Shown here piece by piece: positions 10,068 through 18,978 of a DNA stretch of 35,869 bases; position 1 is the stretch's first letter, and every line of letters starts with the position of its first letter. The stretch covers positions 1 to 35,869 of the forward strand of contig JASVEC010000178.1 in NCBI GenBank assembly GCA_030770535.1, given 5' to 3'. Position numbers and translations under genes: made by a program. The notes under the pieces were generated by a model. That model saw nothing but the letters and a program-made list of their open reading frames with translations, had not been told where the DNA came from and searched no databases. This stretch comes from Batkoa obscura (Eukaryota; Entomophthoromycota; Entomophthoromycetes; Entomophthorales; Batkoaceae).

Positions 10068-11240
10068 ATGACATTGAAATTTGAGTTATTATCTAAAACT
10101 TTATTGGAAATTTTCAAATACATAGAACCAGTTGAATTGTCTATATTTTTTGAGTAAAGACACCTTTAAAGTTGTAAGTAATGTAGTCAAAAAAACTTAA
10201 CGTATTATATATAAATTGAATCAAGTTATAGGATGATGTAAAGGCATATATGACAATGTTGGAAATATAAAGTTTGAAAAGTATTGGGATTATCAAGAAG
10301 AGTTTATCATAAAAAACGGGTCCTTGAAACATTTAAATATGGCTGATAAGACTATGAAATATTTGGTTTATTAAATATAATTTCTTTAACTTATCAAAGG
10401 GCAATCGCTATTACAAATAGTAAGGATGGTCGGGATGGTGACGATAACAGCTGTGGTCACTTTGATGGCTAGAAAAATAATAATTGTGATCAATTTGGTG
10501 ACTGGGACGACAATATCGACAACAAATGTGGTGATAACTGGGTTAATATCGTCAATAATGATCATGGGATTAATTACAATGTGGACAATAACAACTGGAA
10601 TCATGATAGTAACAATTATCTATACAATATCATTATTAATTACAATGGCAATAATCCTATGATGCTCTAATTGAACTTAGCAAAACTGAAAAAGATGAGG
10701 CTTGACTTGATTTAGTATTTTATATTGTTACGTGAGCTAGATCCTTCAAAGTTACACCAGCTAGAAGAGTTTGAAATTATTGAGCATAATTTACTTGTTG
10801 GACAGTGTACTGTCAGCTTAAGTCCAACTAGCTTGAAAGCATTCAAACTAAATTCAATATGAAATACATCTCTTGATCGATTAGATAACCTTAAAACAAA
10901 GCCCACTAGCTTAAAATACTAACTCTAGAATCAGGAAGAGATATTAATGCTAGTGTTGAGAAATTACTAGTGCTACTTTTATTTCAAATTTAGATTTAAC
11001 AATTGATAGAAATGTTCATTTTGATACCGAGTTATTTTGCGGCTTGAGACAACTCAAGAGTATAAAACTATTGAAATCATTCACTTTGATGGCGACATAT
11101 TTAGGCTTGAAATTTTAGGCAATACATTCAAACTAGGTAAGAATGATCTCTATAATGAAAAGTGCAATTCAATTAAGTTTTTAAGTCTATCAAAAAAACC
11201 GACTTTAAAGTTCTTGATGCCACACTTAAGACTTTTGCTA
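10068..11240 (+). pseudogene. F-box / leucine-rich-repeat protein pseudogene
   Basis: From ATG 10068 the frame reads an F-box-like start (FELLSKTLLEIFKYIEPVEL) and stops at 10155. The next frame continues in register with LSKDTFKVVSNVVKKT, so one frameshift is evident. Further on come KYWDYQEEFIIKNGSLKHLN, an Asn/Asp-rich tract (about 10410-10670), then leucine-rich pieces such as LRELDPSKLHQLEEFEI, SPTSLKAFKLNSI and KFLSLSKKPTLKFL, separated by several stops and frame changes. F-box proteins of this type are substrate adaptors of SCF ubiquitin ligases, with LRRs binding the target. A repeat copy begins at 11243, right at its end, and the 3-kb transposon starts 23 bases after that copy. The hydrophobic open frames across the Asn/Asp tract are shadows of it. 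Exact ends are uncertain. Confidence 0.6.
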
Positions 11241-11242
11241 TT

Positions 11243-11342
11243 TGGGGATGTATTTTTTTGTTTAAGAATTTCAATAACAATTTTTCCACTCAAATAGCAC
11301 TTAAAAAATGGAGAAGCAATGAAGCCAAAAAAAACATCCCCA
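11243..11342 (+). mobile_element. 100-bp MITE-like repeat, forward orientation
   Basis: TGGGGATG at the left and ACATCCCCA at the right, 100 bp. Both ends here are of the GGGGATG type rather than GGGAGTG at one end. It lies between the F-box pseudogene and the 3-kb transposon, only 22 bases from the latter's end. Confidence 0.86.
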
Positions 11343-11362
11343 TATAGTTAATTTGATATATA

Positions 11363-11387
11363 TATGGGGTTGTCTGAATTAGTTTCA
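11363..11387 (+). repeat. Left terminal inverted repeat of the 3-kb transposon (with TA)
   Basis: It reads TATGGGGTTGTC, two unmatched bases, AATT, one mismatch, GTTTCA, and is the reverse complement of 14372-14396 at 22 of 25 positions. The 20 or so bases inside it (TTCATTATTTT-TCCA-TTTTT) resemble an end of the 100-bp repeat. Confidence 0.87.
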
Positions 11388-11672
11388 TTATTTTATCCAA
11401 TTTTTGAAAAATTTTGTATTTTAAAAACTTCGCTTAAAATTCTATAAAATCACATCTTTTATTAAAACAAAAGTACCCAAACACAGTTCTAAATCATTCT
11501 ATTATAGCTCATACTGTAAGTTAGTTGAATTTCTACTAGATCTTAAATACATGTTCTTATAAAGCTTAATTGAGAAATATTTACTATCAACTGCTTTATA
11601 ACCAACATTGTAGATTTATTATCAAATAAATAAACTATTTTAATGTTATAATTACATTATTAATATATTGCC

Positions 11673-11803
11673 AAGTTAATAAATAGCTGCATGGGAGGGA
11701 GTGGTTAGCCCCAAAACTATAATTAACCATCCCTATATAGTACAAGTAATAATAGTTTTTACATATTATTACAGTTACTTGTTCTTTGACTATTTATTAA
11801 CTT
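11673..11803. repeat. Nested inverted repeat inside the transposon
   Basis: The outer arms AAGTTAATAAATAG (11673-11686) and CTATTTATTAACTT (11790-11803) are perfect reverse complements. Inside lie AGGGAGTGGTTA / TAACCATCCCT (about 11696-11733) and ACAAGTAATAATA / TATTATTAC-ACTTGT (about 11742-11782), so the stretch can form two side-by-side hairpins within a larger stem. Confidence 0.65.
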
Positions 11804-11897
11804 AGCTATTAATAACTTAAGTAATCCTAATATTTAACAATCTATTTCTATCATTCAACAAACTACTTACTTGCTTAGTAAATATCGAAATTTTTAA

Positions 11898-12083
11898 ATT
11901 CTCTGTTATCTTCATAAGGTAAGCTGGGATCGATCTTTTAATTTTTCTGTTTTCTATAGACTCTATTGTGAAATCTGGTACTCAGGGTTTGGAGTCAAGA
12001 ACAGCTATTGCTGGGTTGACTACACTATAAGTCAAAAGGTCTTAGGTTATGTAGCTAAGATAGACTCAAATCATGAAGCATAG
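11898..12083 (+). CDS. Orphan open frame inside the transposon, possibly a transposase remnant
   Basis: Sixty-one codons are open between a TAA and the TAG at 12081, with no ATG. The middle reads EIWYSGFGVKNSYCWV followed by DYTISQKVLGYVAKIDS. This faintly recalls the E-x-W...KN...W...KV-x-x-x-V pattern of IS1/ISXO2-like DDE enzymes, but the match is short and by eye. It runs opposite to the main transposase. It may be a fragment of another element or chance; no function is claimed. Confidence 0.25.
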   Translation: MLCYLHKVSWDRSFNFSVFYRLYCEIWYSGFGVKNSYCWVDYTISQKVLGYVAKIDSNHEA

Positions 12084-12101
12084 CACATAATAAGCTATGG
12101 A

Positions 12102-12193
12102 CTATATAAAATAGGTAGAATAGACAATACTACTATAAAGTCTATATAAAATAAATAGAATAGACAATACTACTGTAAAGTCTATATAAAATA
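12102..12193. repeat. 40-bp tandem repeat, 2.3 copies
   Basis: Units start at 12102, 12142 and 12182 with CTATATAAAATA. The first two full units agree at 37 of 40 positions; the third is partial. It is in the non-coding left part of the transposon. Confidence 0.85.
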
Positions 12194-12443
12194 CTGTCAG
12201 AAAGACTTAGTGGCTTTATTAATAGTATAATATCAGGGAATAATTCAGTTAAAAAGCCTTGAGCTATTATGTTCTAAGATCTCTTTTATACTTCAATCAA
12301 GTATAGGTATTAAAACATGGTTAATAAGTTCTTTCTAGTTAGGCAATAGAAATTCACTCAGCAAATAAAACTGCAACTAGAATTATAAACAAGTTAGATA
12401 ATTATTATGTTATCATTAATCCGAGAATTAATAAAGCAATATT

Positions 12444-14108
12444 TCACACTATAACTTTAATTGGGACTATATCGCTTTTTTTTGATGTATCAGATATTGG
12501 ATAACAATGTAGTTTATTGTTATGTTTAATAAAGTGTAAATACTTCTTAATGCCCTGCATCTCTATTATTCTTTTTGTATTTTTGTTTCTTTTATACTTT
12601 TTAAAAATTATATCTGTTTTCCCATTATTAACAGTCGAGTTATTAATTTTATTATGCTCGCAAATAAAAGCCTCAAATCTTGAAATTAATTGATCGATAT
12701 CTTCTATTTTACCTAACGCTTCAAAACTACTTTTCCATTTTGAAAGGTTTCCAAAATGTCCATCAACTATACTTTTTCCATGATGCTCAGCAAAAAAATT
12801 AAGATTGACATTCAAACTACTATTTATTTTATGAATTTCTTTAAACATATGGGGATGTATTTTTGTATTTAAGAATTTTACTGACGATTTTTCCACATAA
12901 ATAGCGCTTAAAAAATGGAAAAATAATGAAACTAAAAAAAACAGCCCCATATAGTGTAGAAACTCTTGGGATCTAAAATGATTTCCTGTATCTGCCCATA
13001 TATTAATTTTTGTAAACTTTTTAAATAGAAGCTCTGTAGAGATTAAATCGATTAAACAATCTCCTGCATATGCTGAATCATGATTCAATATTTCAGATAA
13101 ATAACCAAAGTAAACTTTGCCTATTGTTTTATCATCTTTTAAATATAATACACCAAAGCCTAATACTGATATAGCTTGTTTATTATAATGATCTAGATTT
13201 ATTGAATCTGGTCTTGTTCCTATTTTCATATTTTGTTTAAAATCTAAAACTATTATACAACTTTTGTTATTTAATTTTTTGATAGTTTCATTAAATGTGT
13301 TTTTTTGAGTATCAACACAGAATTTATGTAATTTGTATAATTTTTCTTCTTCGTTGAAAATTTCTTGTATCTCTGCTTTGTTTTTTGCTGTATTTATTTT
13401 ATTTTCAAATAACTTTTTTCTAACTGTATACTGGGTACATATATTACATAGATCCGTTTTTCTTGCTGGATTTTTGAAATTACTTGGTATATATTTAAAG
13501 AACGTTGACCTAGCTACTGCTTTATCTCTTAGATCATTCAAATATTTACTATATATCATTCTTCTACTTTTATTTAATATATATATATTATCTGATGAAT
13601 ATTTACTATCATTATTTTTTTTATTAAATCTTGCTGAAATAGTTGAATCATTTAGTAAATATTGTATGATAGTTTCAATTTGGTCATCTTTAATTTTTTT
13701 TGTATTTTTAATCATAGGTTTTAATGTTAATATTTTATTATTATTACTTGTTTTTGAATAATCATATTGATTTCTATTTATATTAAACCCAAAACTCTTA
13801 CATTCATCAAAAGAATATACTGAAGCTATAGTTGATAATAACGCTACTTGCTGATTTTTGTTTCCTGTTTCCCTTAAAGCACTAATTTTATACATTACTT
13901 GATTAAGTTTATTATTATCGATAGTAAACTTTGATAATATATCTTTTATTTGTTTTGTTTTATTATAAAATTCCATAAACCTTGGGTTGTTATAAGTAGC
14001 TCTTAAAATTGATGTAAATGAATTACAATGTTTATATTGTGTACTCCTCCCTATTGTATTGAAATTTTCAAAAATTCCATTTCGAAGTTTAGTTATGAAA
14101 GTTTGCAT
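12444..14108 (-). CDS. DDE-like transposase of the 3-kb transposon, with an in-frame MITE insertion
   Basis: The frame encodes 554 residues. After a basic, helix-rich N-terminal region comes a probable zinc site, C221-x2-C224 ... H261-x2-C264. Three acidic positions have the spacing and context of a DDE/D catalytic core: D289 in IIVLDFKQN, D372 in WADTGNHFR, and D449 in HHGKSIVDGHFG. A zinc region followed by D...D...HGK-x-x-x-D-G resembles a group of eukaryotic transposases that I cannot name firmly. Residues 387-420 are encoded by a 100-bp repeat copy (12850-12949) plus its TA duplication. That peptide is strongly hydrophobic (GLFFLVSLFFHFLSAIYV) and sits between the second and third catalytic positions, so activity is doubtful. 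Without it the text reads EFLHYMFKEIHK, as expected for a continuous core. The ATG at 14108 is the first. Confidence 0.78.
   Translation of the reverse strand: MQTFITKLRNGIFENFNTIGRSTQYKHCNSFTSILRATYNNPRFMEFYNKTKQIKDILSKFTIDNNKLNQVMYKISALRETGNKNQQVALLSTIASVYSFDECKSFGFNINRNQYDYSKTSNNNKILTLKPMIKNTKKIKDDQIETIIQYLLNDSTISARFNKKNNDSKYSSDNIYILNKSRRMIYSKYLNDLRDKAVARSTFFKYIPSNFKNPARKTDLCNICTQYTVRKKLFENKINTAKNKAEIQEIFNEEEKLYKLHKFCVDTQKNTFNETIKKLNNKSCIIVLDFKQNMKIGTRPDSINLDHYNKQAISVLGFGVLYLKDDKTIGKVYFGYLSEILNHDSAYAGDCLIDLISTELLFKKFTKINIWADTGNHFRSQEFLHYMGLFFLVSLFFHFLSAIYVEKSSVKFLNTKIHPHMFKEIHKINSSLNVNLNFFAEHHGKSIVDGHFGNLSKWKSSFEALGKIEDIDQLISRFEAFICEHNKINNSTVNNGKTDIIFKKYKRNKNTKRIIEMQGIKKYLHFIKHNNKLHCYPISDTSKKSDIVPIKVIV
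12850..12949 (+). mobile_element. 100-bp MITE-like repeat inserted in the transposase gene, frame kept open
   Basis: TGGGGATG...CAGCCCCA, exactly 100 bp, with TA at 12848-12849 and 12950-12951. With the duplicated TA it adds 102 bases, or 34 codons. In the reading frame used, most copies would carry a stop (TAA or TGA) at the position that is TAT here (12897-12899 on the minus strand). Confidence 0.9.
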
Positions 14109-14371
14109 TTTATTTTTATTTCAAAAAAAAAAAAAAGTCAAATAAGTGTATTTATATAATTATATAATCATATAGTTATATATTATATATCTGTTAAATA
14201 TCTAACAGAACTAACATAAAATATATAGTTAGGAAAATTAGCTATTTAAGAAAAGGAAACAATTAAAATAAGTTTTAAATAGAGACATTTAATTTTAGAC
14301 TTTTTAGATTTAACCGTTATATTGAACACAAACTTGGGATTTTAAATTTGGATTAATTTCTAAGTAGATTC

Positions 14372-14396
14372 TGAAACCAATTAGGACAACCCCATA
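14372..14396 (-). repeat. Right terminal inverted repeat of the 3-kb transposon (with TA)
   Basis: Reverse-complement partner of 11363-11387, ending GGACAACCCCATA. Followed by TA, consistent with insertion at a TATA-like site. Confidence 0.87.
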
Positions 14397-14515
14397 TAAT
14401 AAAATAGTATAATAAACTTAATTTAACAGGGTCTTTGTTTAAAATTATAGATAGAGTTTATAAAAAAATTTATTAAGAGTAATATATAATTTTAGGTCGT
14501 AATAATTAAATTGAA

Positions 14516-15955
14516 TTATAACAAGTCAGCGATTGGTTGATAGCCTTCAAGTGAATTGAGGATAGAAACAACAGTAGCTAGTTTTTGTTCATTAGCACGT
14601 ACAGCTTGTAAGTTTAAATTGTTCATTGAAATATAAGCTTCTGGTAATGGACTAGGTACTCGGATTTTGCCTCGAGTTTGACGATCCAATGGTGAGATCA
14701 CCTTCTGTAATATATTACTAAATCCATTCTTTACCATAGCTTCAATCTGAGCATTGAAATCTACATTAGCCCGACGACTAACTTTAGGTGTATTACCCAT
14801 TCCGAATAAATTAGTTGGGAAGCTTGGTGGTGTGAAAAAACCATTATTTCCGGTGCTTCCGGTAGATCCAGTACTTCCAGTTGATCCAGTTGGCGTTGTA
14901 GAGCCAAAAGGGCTGCTTGAGGACCCAAAAGTACTTCCAAATGGATTGCTTGAAGATCCGAATAAATTTCCAAAAGGATTACTTGAAGACCCAGTTGATC
15001 CAGTTCCAGTACTTCCAGTTGATCCAGTTCCAGTTGACCCAGCTCCAGTAGATCCAGTAGATCCAGGACCATTAACAGCACCAGTAGCACTGTTTACGGC
15101 TTGATTGCTCCCTGACCAACGGCTATAAGTATAACAATAACCTGAAGCTTGAGTATTAAATACAGCGGAAACAGGGACATTAAATGGTGCCATATTATCA
15201 TTTGAAGTTACTTGTCCACCATTATAAGTATTGGTTAAGCTTGGATTTCTCTGTTGCCATTCAAACCATAACTTATCGATAAATACATGATGTAAGTAAA
15301 ACAATGGATCATTAGAAGAATACATATAAGACATATCACCACTATTACCACCAATACCTACATGCACCGCTCCATGTGGTCCGTTTTCAATACCATTATG
15401 AAACGAATTATAATCTGTCGATTGGATAAATATAGACTCTACAGCTTCTGGGGAATAAAAGGAATTGATGGCATTCCCACCATTAAATTGCCGTTGTAAA
15501 CAATGGCCATTTGGGATAAAAGCTTGAAAATTGGTAAATTGAGAAGTGGTGATACAACCGTTCGAACCCCCATTACCACCAAAATGATCTGGTTGAAATA
15601 CAACAGATTTTTCAGGAGACTGAGAATCAATGGTCCAATCCCAATAAGGGAGAATTACAGATGGATCTACTTTTTGTAAAGCTAATTCAAAGCGACGTAA
15701 AAATTCTCGATGCCATGGGAAAAAAGCAGGTACACCATGTGCTACCGGAGAGTTATTATAATGAATACCTGAACTTATGGAGTAGTAGTTGTTTTGAGTA
15801 GCATTTAATTTGATAAAAGCATTGATAAATCGATTCAATTGATCACTGGATAGTTGTCGGATTTCAGGCCTTGTTGCAATTGTTGAGCAACCTTGAGCAT
15901 TAATTTTGGCTATCAAGAGCGTAATAAATAAGAGTATATTAGTTATATCAAGCAT
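14516..15955 (-). CDS. Secreted tyrosinase (type-3 copper oxidase)
   Basis: This 479-residue protein starts with a signal peptide (hydrophobic 5-20, probable cleavage near AQG). Copper site A has H65, H73 and H82 in the H-x7-H-x8-H spacing, in HGVPAFFPWHREFLRRFE. Site B has H194 and H198 in GPHGAVH, and the HH pair at 222-223 in DPLFYLHHVFIDKLW. ILPYWDWT (101-108) is the usual conserved link. In the family these sites oxidise phenols to quinones, often for pigment or wall cross-linking. After the catalytic domain, residues 293-372 are a Gly/Ser/Thr repeat with GSTG and SSNPFG units, a flexible linker. The last 90 residues (390-479) have no match I know; a C-terminal segment shields the active site in some fungal tyrosinases. 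Open frames on the opposite strand arise from the repeat. No intron is visible. Confidence 0.93.
   Translation of the reverse strand: MLDITNILLFITLLIAKINAQGCSTIATRPEIRQLSSDQLNRFINAFIKLNATQNNYYSISSGIHYNNSPVAHGVPAFFPWHREFLRRFELALQKVDPSVILPYWDWTIDSQSPEKSVVFQPDHFGGNGGSNGCITTSQFTNFQAFIPNGHCLQRQFNGGNAINSFYSPEAVESIFIQSTDYNSFHNGIENGPHGAVHVGIGGNSGDMSYMYSSNDPLFYLHHVFIDKLWFEWQQRNPSLTNTYNGGQVTSNDNMAPFNVPVSAVFNTQASGYCYTYSRWSGSNQAVNSATGAVNGPGSTGSTGAGSTGTGSTGSTGTGSTGSSSNPFGNLFGSSSNPFGSTFGSSSSPFGSTTPTGSTGSTGSTGSTGNNGFFTPPSFPTNLFGMGNTPKVSRRANVDFNAQIEAMVKNGFSNILQKVISPLDRQTRGKIRVPSPLPEAYISMNNLNLQAVRANEQKLATVVSILNSLEGYQPIADLL
14800..15080 (-). repeat. Coding repeat: GSTG and SSNPFG units in tyrosinase
   Basis: Short repeated codon blocks (GGATCAACTGG-like and AATCCATTTGG-like words) encode a Gly/Ser/Thr-rich linker. 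Such runs slip easily, so length is likely to vary between strains. Confidence 0.75.
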
Positions 15956-16822
15956 CTTTTTTATATTAATTTATATAATTTTTTTATGGTATCGTTTTTT
16001 TATAGTTATATTGATTAGTTTTTCTTTTTATATTGTTTTTTAGTCATCTATTATTCCCCTAAGTGCTAACAAATTGCATTTTGGGGTGGAATTTAAAAAC
16101 CTTACCCTAAAGTAGCTAAATCTTGATTAAGTTAACAAAATCAACTCATCTAGACGAATAAAAATACGATTTAGTTAGAACTGTTTCAATTCTAACATGA
16201 CTTTTTTAATAATAACTTTTGAATTTAAATAATTTGCATGCCTAATTTTTTTATATGTAGTCTTTAGAATTTACCAATTTTAGTCAAGATTTATTTGCAA
16301 ATATAACGCAAGAAAAGTCATAAGAGAGCTGAAGCAGTTATATCAACCCAGTTATTTTTAATATTTTATATAAAATCTACTCTACCAGCTCTAATTTCAC
16401 CAATTAATTTAATGCCTTATACTTCAATTAGTTAAATCGGTATTATATATAAAACTTAAACTGATCTTGCCAAGGAAAAGCAAAATATTGCATTAAAGAT
16501 ATATATTAAAACAAATATAATCATAGTTTGTTTTATTGAATTACAACATTATTTACTAGATTAATATACAGGTTAACTATTAATATACAACTCTTTATAT
16601 TTAAGGAGAGTATAAGGTTAATGAACTTGGACTATTTTTATATGGAGATTAAATGGATAAAACGTTTTGTTACTTGATTGTTTAATATGTTGATAAAATA
16701 ATTTAGGATCTAGATAAATTTAAAGTAGATGTAGCATATCAGGTTTTATATCTACCAATACTAAAACAATCCACATTATTTCCCTTATTGCTTATCTTTT
16801 TCTAAACTTCTTAATCACTATA

Positions 16823-16923
16823 TGGGAGTGTTTTTTTTGACTTCATTATTTTTTCCACTTTTTAAGCGCTATTTGAGTGGAAAATTTGTTGGTAAAATTC
16901 TTAAACACAAAAATGCATCCCCA
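16823..16923 (-). mobile_element. MITE-like repeat copy, reverse orientation
   Basis: TGGGAGTG...GCATCCCCA, 101 bp, TA at 16821-16822 and 16924-16925. One of the best-preserved copies. Confidence 0.9.
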
Positions 16924-17468
16924 TATAGTATTAATTTTTAATTATTTTATGCAAACTTTGCAAATTTTCCAATTTATATCAGCTACCATAATAGTCACTT
17001 TCTAAATGTTAATTACTTCTCTTAAAAACAACCTACTATGTTAATCCAACGGCATTATTATTTACATTATGGGCTAAACTAGTTTTTAAAAGCTATATAA
17101 TCCAATTTTAATGAAAAATCATATTTATTTATATAGGTCTTCAAAGAAAAAAATCTATTAAAACCTAATCACACTTTTAAACAGAAACTAAGAACTTAAG
17201 CTTATGCAATTATTATATCTCTTTTATAAAATTATAATCGTTCATTTTAGAGTAAATTTTTTACCAAAATTAGAATAAGATTTAAAGATTCAAAAAATTT
17301 AACAAGGCAAAAAATTTATAAAATTATCACCATTTTATAAAAGAGCTATACCAAGATAAGTTTACCAATTAAACTGGGTCAATTAATTGAAATTAAATTT
17401 TAAAGGGGTAATCAAAACTAGAGTTTTTTAGCCAAATTTTACAACCAATACAATTTAGAACTACTAAG

Positions 17469-17568
17469 TGGGGACGCTTTTTTGGCTTTATTACTTTTTC
17501 CATCTTTTAAGTGCTATTTGAGTGGAAAAATTGTTAGTAAAATTCTTAAACACAAAAATACATCCCCA
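17469..17568 (-). mobile_element. MITE-like repeat copy, reverse orientation
   Basis: TGGGGACGCTTTTTTGG...ACATCCCCA, 100 bp. Flanks are AG and AA rather than TA. Confidence 0.86.
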
Positions 17569-18107
17569 AATACTATCTCTGTCCTTAAATATACTAGTCA
17601 CACCAATTGATCCAACTGAAGATATCTTTTTCATGTATATAATTATAGGATTTTAAATTAAAAATAAAAGCAGAAAATAATACTAATAAAAACTTTTTAG
17701 ATTAATGATTAAAGCCATGTATTAAGAAGTCATCATTTGTTACAATACTATTTAATTTGTGATTACTCAAAGTTAGATAAATAATCGGAACAAGTTTTGC
17801 AATTTGCTTTTTTAGAGCAAATAATAAATTAAAATTGAATAAAAAATAATAACAAAACAATACATATCAGTTATAGATATTAATTTTCAAATGTTTGAAT
17901 TAAGTTTTAATACTTTTGAAAATTAACCAAAGTTTAAAATTACGCCTAAAATTATAAAAACAATATAAGAATATATTAGGTTAATATTAAAAACTATTTG
18001 AGCTTAATATAAAATGTCTGGAATTTTGATGTTATCATTATAAAGTATTATATTATCATAACGTTAAAAAAGATTCAATTAATAAAATATTCGTATACTT
18101 TAATATA

Positions 18108-18207
18108 TGGGGATGCATTTTTGTGTTTAAGAATTTTACTAACAAATTTTCCACTCAAATAGCGCTTAAAAAATGTAAAAGTAATGAAATCAAAAAAAAA
18201 ATCCCCA
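18108..18207 (+). mobile_element. MITE-like repeat copy, forward orientation
   Basis: TGGGGATGCATTTTTGTG...AATCCCCA, 100 bp, TA at 18106-18107 and 18208-18209. Confidence 0.9.
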
Positions 18208-18550
18208 TATATTATATATTTAATAATTATACTTCTTCAAAAGTAGCTATATAAGTTTTATTAATAATGTATTTAAGAATTTGTAAGAACTTTATATAAT
18301 AATGCAAAGTAAAAATAAAAAATACAAAAGCTTATAACTTTAACTGTGATATCTTTAACTACAGCTATTCCAACCTTCATTACATGGATTTTCATTTCAC
18401 TTTTACTAAAAATATTGTTAAAAATTTTAATTCATTCTGTTTATACTTTTTCCTGAAATAAACGTGATAAGCTGAAGATCTTTCATGCTATTAAAATTTA
18501 AAACTTATCATATACTACAGCTATTCACAGCTTCTTTTTATTTTATTATA

Positions 18551-18645
18551 TGGGGATGTGCTTTTGTGTTTAAGAATTTTACTAACAAATTTTCCACTTA
18601 AATAGTGCTTGAAAAATAGAGAAAGTAATTAAATAAACCCCCCCA
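18551..18645 (+). mobile_element. MITE-like repeat copy, forward orientation, slightly shortened
   Basis: TGGGGATGTGCTTTTGTG...CCCCCCCA, 95 bp, TA on both sides. The right part has drifted (AATTAAATAAACCC). Confidence 0.84.
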
Positions 18646-18978
18646 TATTTTGAATTTTTATGGTTTTCTTTGTGTATCTAAACCCATAGTTCTTGATTCA
18701 AATATATCAATTTATACTTACAAAATATATAATATGAGGCTTTGGAAAATGTAATAAAGTTTTATATTATTTGAAAAGCATAGGAAGTATTTGCAGCACT
18801 CGAGTAAAAATTCCTGATAAAATCAATTTTGAATTCATTCGTGAATTGGCTTTATAGTTTTAACTTTGTATAAAAATATTAAGTATTAAGATTATATACT
18901 TTATTTACAACTATTTAATGTAACACCTAAACTTGAGTGCATTCTGGAATAGATATTACGGTTCATAACTGATCAAAT

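Larger units (their letters stand above)
11388..12443. other. Left internal region of the transposon, no confirmed gene
   Basis: It contains a nested inverted repeat (11673-11803), an orphan plus-strand frame (11898-12083) and a 40-bp tandem repeat (12102-12193), all annotated separately. Nothing else is recognised. Confidence 0.5.
11365..14394 (-). mobile_element. 3.03-kb TIR DNA transposon with a DDE-like transposase
   Basis: The ends are inverted repeats: left 11363-11387 and right 14372-14396 (counting the TA) match at 22 of 25 positions and read TATGGGGTTGTC inward. Taking TA as the target duplication, the body runs TGGGG...CCCCA. The single large gene is the minus-strand transposase (12444-14108). 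About 1.05 kb between the left end and the gene is non-coding or carries an orphan frame and tandem repeats. The right end lies about 120 bases beyond the stop codon of the tyrosinase gene. Apart from one internal MITE insertion it looks complete. The superfamily is not one I can name with confidence; the TA duplication is shared with Tc1/mariner, but the protein is different. Confidence 0.82.
15956..18978. other. Intergenic, four repeat copies, no gene recognised
   Basis: This 3-kb stretch separates tyrosinase (its promoter side) from the end of the glycosyltransferase. It holds repeat copies at 16823, 17469, 18108 and 18551. The rest is very AT-rich with stops in every frame. Confidence 0.55.

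Noticed and set aside
10386-10662. Hydrophobic open frames of 72-78 codons on both strands
   Set aside because: They are out-of-frame readings of the Asn/Asp-rich tract of the F-box pseudogene.
13333-13761. 142-codon plus-strand frame
   Set aside because: It lies antisense within the transposase gene and is a poly-hydrophobic shadow of its Lys/Asn-rich codons.
14754-15104. Open frames on both strands across the tyrosinase linker
   Set aside because: They result from the repeated GSTG codon blocks; the tyrosinase frame has copper motifs on both sides.
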